The notes beneath the pieces were generated by a model that was not told where the DNA came from, did no database searches, and worked only from the letters and a program-made list of their open reading frames with translations. Source: Streptomyces griseochromogenes (lineage in GTDB: Bacteria; Actinomycetota; Actinomycetes; Streptomycetales; Streptomycetaceae). Taken from it: a DNA stretch of 64,000 nt. The DNA is taken from positions 8,122,001-8,186,000 of the forward strand of contig NZ_CP016279.1 in NCBI RefSeq assembly GCF_001542625.1. Direction: 5' to 3'. Within the stretch, counting starts at the first letter, position 1; every line of letters begins with the position of its first letter. Shown piece after piece: positions 59,724-64,000 of the stretch. A program made the position numbers and the translations under genes.

Positions 59724-59736
59724 AATGGTTACCAAT
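59724..59736. promoter_or_regulatory. Short palindrome upstream of FAD oxidase
   Basis: AATGGTTACCAAT is near-symmetric around 59730, 23 bp before the GTG start, in an AT-rich stretch. A MarR/TetR-type operator is possible, but no regulator gene is adjacent. Confidence 0.4.
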
Positions 59737-60731
59737 ATGCCCCTTATGGACTATTTACGCGAAGTGGACGTAAGCAAGGACGCTCACGGTAAACCGTCTC
59801 GACACGCTCGCAACCTCAGACGAGGCGCCTGACGCCGCAGCTCCGCACCTCCCGCGTCGGCCGCGCCCGGACGAAACCCGTCCGCGCACCAGCGAACCGG
59901 GGCAGCGCCTTGAGGCGCGCGGAGGTCTGACGGACGACCCGGAGACCTTTCAGGTCCCGCCCCTTAGACCACGGACCATGACGGTTCTCTGGCCGGCCTC
60001 GGTGCAGGGCAGCCTGGCGAGGGCCACTGACATCCATCGCTGACACCAACGGGCCCGGACATCGGCGGATCTCGACGGCCGAGTGCAGAGGCACCACAGA
60101 GCCACGCCACGGCACCATGGGGGCCGTGATCGAACTCCTAGAGCGGTGATCCGTCCGTAGGTGATGCCGCCCGAAACCCACTGAAGCATTCCGTGCAGCC
60201 GCAGCGCAGTCGTGCGGCCACAGCCCTGTCCCGAGTGTCCGGGCTGTAACATCCGCGGCACAGCCAGCCTCACAACCCATCAAAGCACGGACCGCGTTGT
60301 TCCCTGCTCGCCCAGCAGAGGCCGACCCATGCGTGAGTGGCGCGTGAGATTAGTGGGCGGAACCACGCCCCACCGTGTTTCAGCAGCTCCGGGGCGCCCT
60401 GGAAGCGCGATCTTGCTTGGCCTCCGGAGCCATGTGCACAGGTTGGTGAGGCGAGACGCATAGGAGCCGCCGGGAGCCGATCCGGGAACCAACCGAGGCG
60501 TCCGACCGCGGACGACCACGAACCGCCACGGACGGTAGCGCTGCTCGGACGCAGGTGGGCCAGGGGGTTTCCACGTCTCTTCCTGAGCCCTCGGTTAGCC
60601 CCGCCTTAAATCGACCATAAGGATCTCCGTCACCCACTCCCAGCAGGCAATTCCACGATTTCTTGGGGCTAGCTTCTGATCGCCCCCACGGGATTCAGAC
60701 CAGCCCCGAGGACCGTTTCGAGGAGTTCCCC
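59726..60731. other. Non-coding ~1 kb with right direct repeat
   Basis: Promoter sequence of the FAD oxidase occupies the left edge. Frames at 59816-60283 and elsewhere are open, but their composition is not coding-like and no domain is recognisable. The right 163-bp repeat (60462-60623) is followed by the ~108-bp upstream region of the monooxygenase gene. Confidence 0.5.
60462..60623 (+). repeat. ~163-bp direct repeat, right copy
   Basis: Same orientation as 52827-52989. It begins AGGAGCCGCCGGGAGCCGAT and ends TCGACCATAAGGA. It ends 108 bp before the monooxygenase start. Confidence 0.92.
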
Positions 60732-61718
60732 ATGTCCGTACGCCGCACGGCCGCCGTCGTCGTCCTCGGCGCGACGCCGCTCGCCCTGACCGCGCTCGCC
60801 GCCGCTCCCGCCGCCGCGCACGGCTCGATGGGCGACCCGGTCAGCAGGGTGTCGCAGTGCTACGCGGAGGGACCGGAGAGCCCCGAGTCGGCCGCGTGCA
60901 AGGCCGCGGTCGCGGCCGGCGGGACGCAGGCGTTCTACGACTGGAACGGCGTCCGGATCGGCGACGCCGCCGGACAGCACCAGAAGCTGATCCCGGACGG
61001 CAAGCTGTGCAGCGCGAACAACGAGGAGTTCAAGGGGCTCGACCTGGCCCGCGCGGACTGGCCCGCGACGAGCGTGAAGAGCGGCTCGTACACCTTCAAG
61101 TACCGCGTGACCGCTGCGCACAAGGGCACCTTCAAGGTCTACGTCACCAAGTCCGGCTACGCCCCGACGAAGCCGCTGGCCTGGGCGGACCTGGATCTGG
61201 AGCACCCGGTGGCGACGGCCACCGACCCGGTCGCCTCGGGCGGCTTCTACACGTTCTCCGGCACGCTGCCCGAGCGGTCCGGCAGGCAGCTGCTGTATGC
61301 GGTCTGGCAGCGTTCGGACAGCCCGGAGGCGTTCTACTCCTGCTCGGACGTCGCGTTCGGCGCCGGCGGCGGCACGGGAGGCGGCAGCGGCACGGGGGAC
61401 GGAGCCACGGCCGCCCCGACGGCCTCCGCGCCCTCCGACAAGCAGATCGAGGACGGTGCCGACAAGTCGACCATCGAGCACCACGGCCACGGCGACGACG
61501 ACGCGAGCACGTCCGCCGAACCGACGGCGACGGCGGCGGCCGGCACCCCGGCCAACGGGCCGAAGGCCGCCGGCACCTCCGGGAACCTCGCCGAGACCGG
61601 CGGTGACAGCAGCACGTCGTACCTCGCGGTCGGCGGTGCGGCGGCGCTCGCGCTCGGTTCGGCGGCGCTGTTCATGTCGGTGCGCCGACGGGCGGCGGGC
61701 GGCCGGCACGGGCGCTGA
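60732..61718 (+). CDS. AA10 lytic polysaccharide monooxygenase with LAETG wall-anchor signal
   Basis: The 328-residue enzyme has a signal peptide cleaved at AAA-HGSMGDPVSRVSQCY, leaving the N-terminal His of the copper brace. The second His is in VTAAHKGTFKVYVTK. The catalytic domain (to ~residue 210) contains AFYDWNGVRIGDAAGQHQKL, typical of AA10 chitin/cellulose oxidases. A Gly/Ser/Thr-rich linker follows, then LAETGGDSS, a membrane helix (LAVGGAAALALGSAALFM) and an RRRAAGGRHGR tail: a class E sortase signal. It would be wall-linked rather than freely secreted. ATG 60732 follows GAGGAGTTCCCC. Confidence 0.93.
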   Translation: MSVRRTAAVVVLGATPLALTALAAAPAAAHGSMGDPVSRVSQCYAEGPESPESAACKAAVAAGGTQAFYDWNGVRIGDAAGQHQKLIPDGKLCSANNEEFKGLDLARADWPATSVKSGSYTFKYRVTAAHKGTFKVYVTKSGYAPTKPLAWADLDLEHPVATATDPVASGGFYTFSGTLPERSGRQLLYAVWQRSDSPEAFYSCSDVAFGAGGGTGGGSGTGDGATAAPTASAPSDKQIEDGADKSTIEHHGHGDDDASTSAEPTATAAAGTPANGPKAAGTSGNLAETGGDSSTSYLAVGGAAALALGSAALFMSVRRRAAGGRHGR

Positions 61719-61728
61719 ACCAGGGGTT

Positions 61729-61767
61729 CCGGGGCCTGTCCGGCGGCTCAGGTCGGACAGGCCCCGG
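61729..61767. terminator. Bidirectional terminator between monooxygenase and lipase
   Basis: CCGGGGCCTGTCC (61729-61741) and GGACAGGCCCCGG (61755-61767) form a perfect 13-bp stem with a 13-nt loop in the 56-bp gap between two convergent genes. Confidence 0.85.
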
Positions 61768-61774
61768 CGGCACG

Positions 61775-62635
61775 TCAGCTGAAGGCCGACGCGCAGGTGG
61801 TGGTGGTCGCGTGGGCCGGGTCGAGCGCGTTGGCCACCTCGTGGAAGGCGATGCGGTCGAACAGGCCGATCGCCACGTGCTCGGACAGGTCGAGCGGGCA
61901 CAGGTCCTGGAGCAGGACATTGTGCACGTCCGAGCCGCTCAGGTACTGGTCGCGCCAGGGTGTGGCCACCTCGTCGTACTTGGTGGCGATGACGGTGTAG
62001 TGCACTCCGGGGACGGTGTCGCCGCCCGCGTTGAGCTTGGTGAGGAAGGCGGAGCGGGCGATCTGGTCGGCGAGGCCGGGGGTGGTGGCCTTGATCAGGT
62101 CCTCGGCGCCGGGGAAGTACGGCAGCAGGTGGGTGAGGCCGTCCAGGTCGGTGCCGTGGTTGTCGGGGGCGAGGCCCACGAGGGCGTTCACCTTGGCGGA
62201 TCCGCCGAGGAACTTCAGGTAGTAGCGGGGCATCATGCCGCCCTGGGAGTGGCCGACCAGGTCGGCCCTGTCGGTCCCGGTCGCGGAGAGCACCTTGTCG
62301 ACGAAGGCGGACAGTTGCTCTGCCGACTTGTCGATGGGGCCGAGGCCGTAGAAGAGGGGGACGCCGGGCAGCTGGCCGTAGTCGAGGGAGTAGACGCAGT
62401 ATCCGCGGTCCTTCAGATACGGGGCGAGGGACAGCCAGTTGTCGACGGAGTTGCCCAGGGTCCCGTGGACCAGGACGACCGGGCGGGGATGGGTGACGGA
62501 GGGCTTGCAGGACCAGTCGTTCCAGCCCCTGCTGGGGGCGTCGGAGGCATGGGCGGTCGCTGCGGGAACGGCGGCTACGGCGGCGGTCAGAAGCAGCGCG
62601 GCGAGGGGTCTGAACACTCGCTTCCAGGGCAGCAT
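61775..62635 (-). CDS. Secreted triacylglycerol lipase (alpha/beta hydrolase)
   Basis: The 286-residue enzyme has a signal peptide (LAALLLTAAVAAVPAATAHA). The alpha/beta hydrolase core carries oxyanion-region VVLVHGTLGNSVDNW, nucleophile elbow LVGHSQGGMM, and a late His in LSEHVAIG as candidate catalytic His. It matches the lipase found next to this monooxygenase in S. coelicolor by recollection (SCO1735). ATG 62635 follows AAGGAGATCACACG. Two 14-bp TTAC..GTAA elements lie 84-124 bp upstream. Confidence 0.92.
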   Translation of the reverse strand: MLPWKRVFRPLAALLLTAAVAAVPAATAHASDAPSRGWNDWSCKPSVTHPRPVVLVHGTLGNSVDNWLSLAPYLKDRGYCVYSLDYGQLPGVPLFYGLGPIDKSAEQLSAFVDKVLSATGTDRADLVGHSQGGMMPRYYLKFLGGSAKVNALVGLAPDNHGTDLDGLTHLLPYFPGAEDLIKATTPGLADQIARSAFLTKLNAGGDTVPGVHYTVIATKYDEVATPWRDQYLSGSDVHNVLLQDLCPLDLSEHVAIGLFDRIAFHEVANALDPAHATTTTCASAFS

Positions 62636-62718
62636 CGTGTGATCTCCTTGCGGCTCAAGGGAGGTGCGACGGCCTAACCCTGTGATCCGGATCACGAGGA
62701 TGCTGTTCACTCGTCAAG

Positions 62719-62759
62719 TTACGGGCGAGTAGTGCAGATGTGAAGTTACGCGCCAGTAA
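62719..62759 (-). promoter_or_regulatory. Two TTAC-N6-GTA(A/G) palindromes upstream of the lipase
   Basis: TTACGGGCGAGTAG (62719-62732) and TTACGCGCCAGTAA (62746-62759) are 14-bp palindromic sites 27 bp apart (about 2.6 turns). The broader direct repeat is AAGTTACG.GC.AGT. They resemble TTACTCGCGAGTAA-type operators of lipid-responsive TetR regulators. Confidence 0.5.
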
Positions 62760-62804
62760 AAACTTCCAGTGATAACCAGAGGTGCATGCGGCAACGAGGG
62801 ATCG

Positions 62805-63001
62805 TCACCGGACGGGCCCGATGGGGCCATAGGGCGCGATCCGCGTCAAACGGTCGCGCACCGCGCGCACTTCACCCTCGCCCGCCTCAGGTCCGTGAAT
62901 CCGCGGGCCACGACCCCGTCATGGATGCGTTGCGTGAGGTCGCCCGCGACGGCGAGCAGGCCGACGGCACGCGCATCGCTCCGCCGTGGGCCAACCGACA
63001 C
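62805..63001 (-). pseudogene. MarR-family regulator remnant with internal deletion
   Basis: From GTG 63001 the minus strand reads VSVGPRRSDARAVGLLAVAG and DLTQRIHDGVVARGFTDLR, the typical N terminus of an actinobacterial MarR. The frame then fails. A different frame ends VRDRLTRIAPYGPIGPVR before the stop at 62805, like a MarR C terminus. The winged-helix core (about 100 residues) is missing and the junction near 62885 is out of frame. Confidence 0.55.
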
Positions 63002-63015
63002 ACTCCGCACTGGCG

Positions 63016-64000
63016 TTACGCCGCCAGCGTCCCCGGCATCACCGCGCGCGGCCCGAACTTCGCCCGCGCGCGGTCGGCGACCTCCTCGATCCGGCGGACC
63101 TTGTCGTCCACGGGATCGAAGGTGAGCTGGTAGGAGGCCTGGTCGGCAGGGGCCAGGCCCTCGGCGCGCAGGACGAGCGCACGGACCCGGGCGCGCTGGA
63201 GGCCGAGCGCCTCGTACAGACCGTAGGCCGCCCTGGTGAGGGCCGCCGAGTGCGCGGTCGGCTCCTTGAGGGTGCGGCTGCGGGTGGTCGAGACGGGGGT
63301 CCCCCCGCTCGAGCGAAGCCGAGAGGGGGGGAGGCCGGCGTAGCGCACGGTCAGGGTCAGAGTGCGGCAGACCTTCTCCACCGCGCGCAGCCGGGCGCCG
63401 ATCTCCTCGGCGGCCGACAGCAGAGCGCGGCGATGCCGGTCCGGGTCCAACTCGTCCAGGTCGAAGGGCCGTTCGGCGACGAGAGACCGGGATACGGCGT
63501 TCGGGACGACCCGGCCGCGGTCGATGCCGCTCGCCCGCTCGCGCAGCTCGCGGCCCGCCTTCGCGCCGATCAGCCGCTGGAGCGTGGACAGCGGCGCCGC
63601 GGCGACCAGGCCCAGCGTGTCGAGGCCGTACTCGCACAGGGTGCGGGCGGTCGCCGCACCCACGCCGGGCAGTGCGGCGACGGGCCGGCCGGCGAGGAAG
63701 TCCGCGACGGCGTCCGGCTCCTCGGGCACGGCACAGGTCACCCCGGGACGGGCGTCGCGCAGCGCCACGCGGGCCAGCATCGGGCCCGGCCCGGCGCCGA
63801 TCGCGCAGTCGACGCCGTACAGCGCGAGGGCGCGGACCCGGATCACCGAGGCCAGTTCCACGGCGTCACGCCCGAAGTAGCGCTCGGCGCCGCGGAGATC
63901 GGCCAGCGCCCCGTCCGGGGGCAGCGCCTCCACGACCGGGGTGAACTCCTCAAGGAGGCCGAGCAGCCCGGGCAGGGCCGCCTCGCGCATCGGCGGCAGC
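63016..64000 (-). CDS. Y-family DNA polymerase-like protein, 3' part (runs off window)
   Basis: At least 327 residues are visible. A partial palm region has VVEALPPDGALADLRGAERY. The HhH thumb (VAALPGVGAATARTLCEYGL) and the little-finger domain (SRSLVAERPFDLDELDPDRH, CRTLTLTVRYAGL) follow. The frame stays open to the window edge, so the start lies beyond 64000. This resembles the DinB/ImuB-like polymerase that in Streptomyces often accompanies a second DnaE. An in-frame 39-nt repeat insertion sits in the little finger. Confidence 0.85.
   Translation of the reverse strand, partial: LPPMREAALPGLLGLLEEFTPVVEALPPDGALADLRGAERYFGRDAVELASVIRVRALALYGVDCAIGAGPGPMLARVALRDARPGVTCAVPEEPDAVADFLAGRPVAALPGVGAATARTLCEYGLDTLGLVAAAPLSTLQRLIGAKAGRELRERASGIDRGRVVPNAVSRSLVAERPFDLDELDPDRHRRALLSAAEEIGARLRAVEKVCRTLTLTVRYAGLPPSRLRSSGGTPVSTTRSRTLKEPTAHSAALTRAAYGLYEALGLQRARVRALVLRAEGLAPADQASYQLTFDPVDDKVRRIEEVADRARAKFGPRAVMPGTLAA
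63295..63333. repeat. Dispersed Streptomyces hairpin repeat inserted in coding sequence
   Basis: GGGGGTCCCCCCGCTCGAGC followed by GAAGCCGAGAGGGGGGGAG matches the short hairpin element common between Streptomyces genes. It is 39 nt long, so it adds 13 codons (LPPSRLRSSGGTP) to the polymerase gene without breaking the frame. Confidence 0.75.

Noticed and set aside
59816..60283. A 155-residue minus-strand frame in the non-coding kilobase near the right repeat
   Set aside because: It is Arg-rich without domain, ribosome site or family resemblance. I looked for transposase signatures (DDE, HTH) and saw none.

Overview
The window is chromosomal DNA from a Streptomyces or very close relative. The G+C content is very high, coding frames show strong third-position G/C bias, and there are many GTG starts and GGAGG-type ribosome sites. 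Gene content is typical of the genus: SoxR, a class F sortase, PASTA-less Ser/Thr kinase, GDSL lipase, many TetR and GntR regulators, and a LAETG-anchored lytic polysaccharide monooxygenase. The order soxR - MaoC - TetR ... homogentisate dioxygenase ... kinase - GDSL lipase ... polysaccharide monooxygenase - lipase resembles, from memory, the SCO1690-SCO1740 region of S. coelicolor.

Layout. 1-5 kb: the 5' end of a penicillin-acylase-family gene, two conserved unknowns, a BKACE-type enzyme, and an Rnl5-type RNA ligase. 5-13.4 kb: soxR, a MaoC hydratase, two TetR genes, acyl-CoA dehydrogenase, an ArsR regulator, an EamA permease, and an aldehyde/alcohol dehydrogenase operon; several share palindromic operators. 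13.4-19.3 kb: secreted DUF3574 protein, class F sortase with a partner surface protein, a molybdopterin oxidoreductase with its TetR, and a lipoprotein. 19.4-27.6 kb: hmgA with a HutC-type GntR gene, an orphan type ISP specificity domain, a nucleotidyltransferase, a TetR-controlled DrrAB-like ABC exporter, a class III CoA-transferase, and a small conserved protein. 27.7-35.9 kb: ECF sigma/anti-sigma pair, DUF4331 surface protein with a matching candidate promoter, TPR protein, NicO nickel/cobalt permease, and Ser/Thr kinase. 35.9-45.6 kb: GDSL lipase and an exopolysaccharide cluster (two GT2 enzymes, a CE4 deacetylase, a very large flippase/GT-C-like fusion, a GH39-like hydrolase). 45.8-52.5 kb: AAA ATPase, DUF72, GNATs, DUF402, methyltransferase, a 44-residue protein, and a GH3 lipoprotein.

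52.8-60.6 kb is the accessory part. Two nearly identical ~163-bp direct repeats bracket about 7.6 kb. This segment holds a small alpha-helical gene overlapped by an NB-ARC/TPR (STAND, NLR-like) gene. The NLR gene carries a 2-nt frameshift inside a 126-nt repeat array. The segment also holds a leftover second NLR 3' tail, two unknown proteins, a tRNA-Arg(CCU) 3' fragment that looks like an attachment-site scar, and a Tat-exported FAD oxidase. This is the best candidate for a conflict or defence system in the window. 60.7-64 kb returns to core genes: the anchored monooxygenase, a lipase with tandem operators, a MarR remnant, and a Y-family polymerase gene (cut by the window edge) carrying an in-frame insertion of a common Streptomyces hairpin repeat.

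Functional assignments come from reading motifs by eye. No database search was run.
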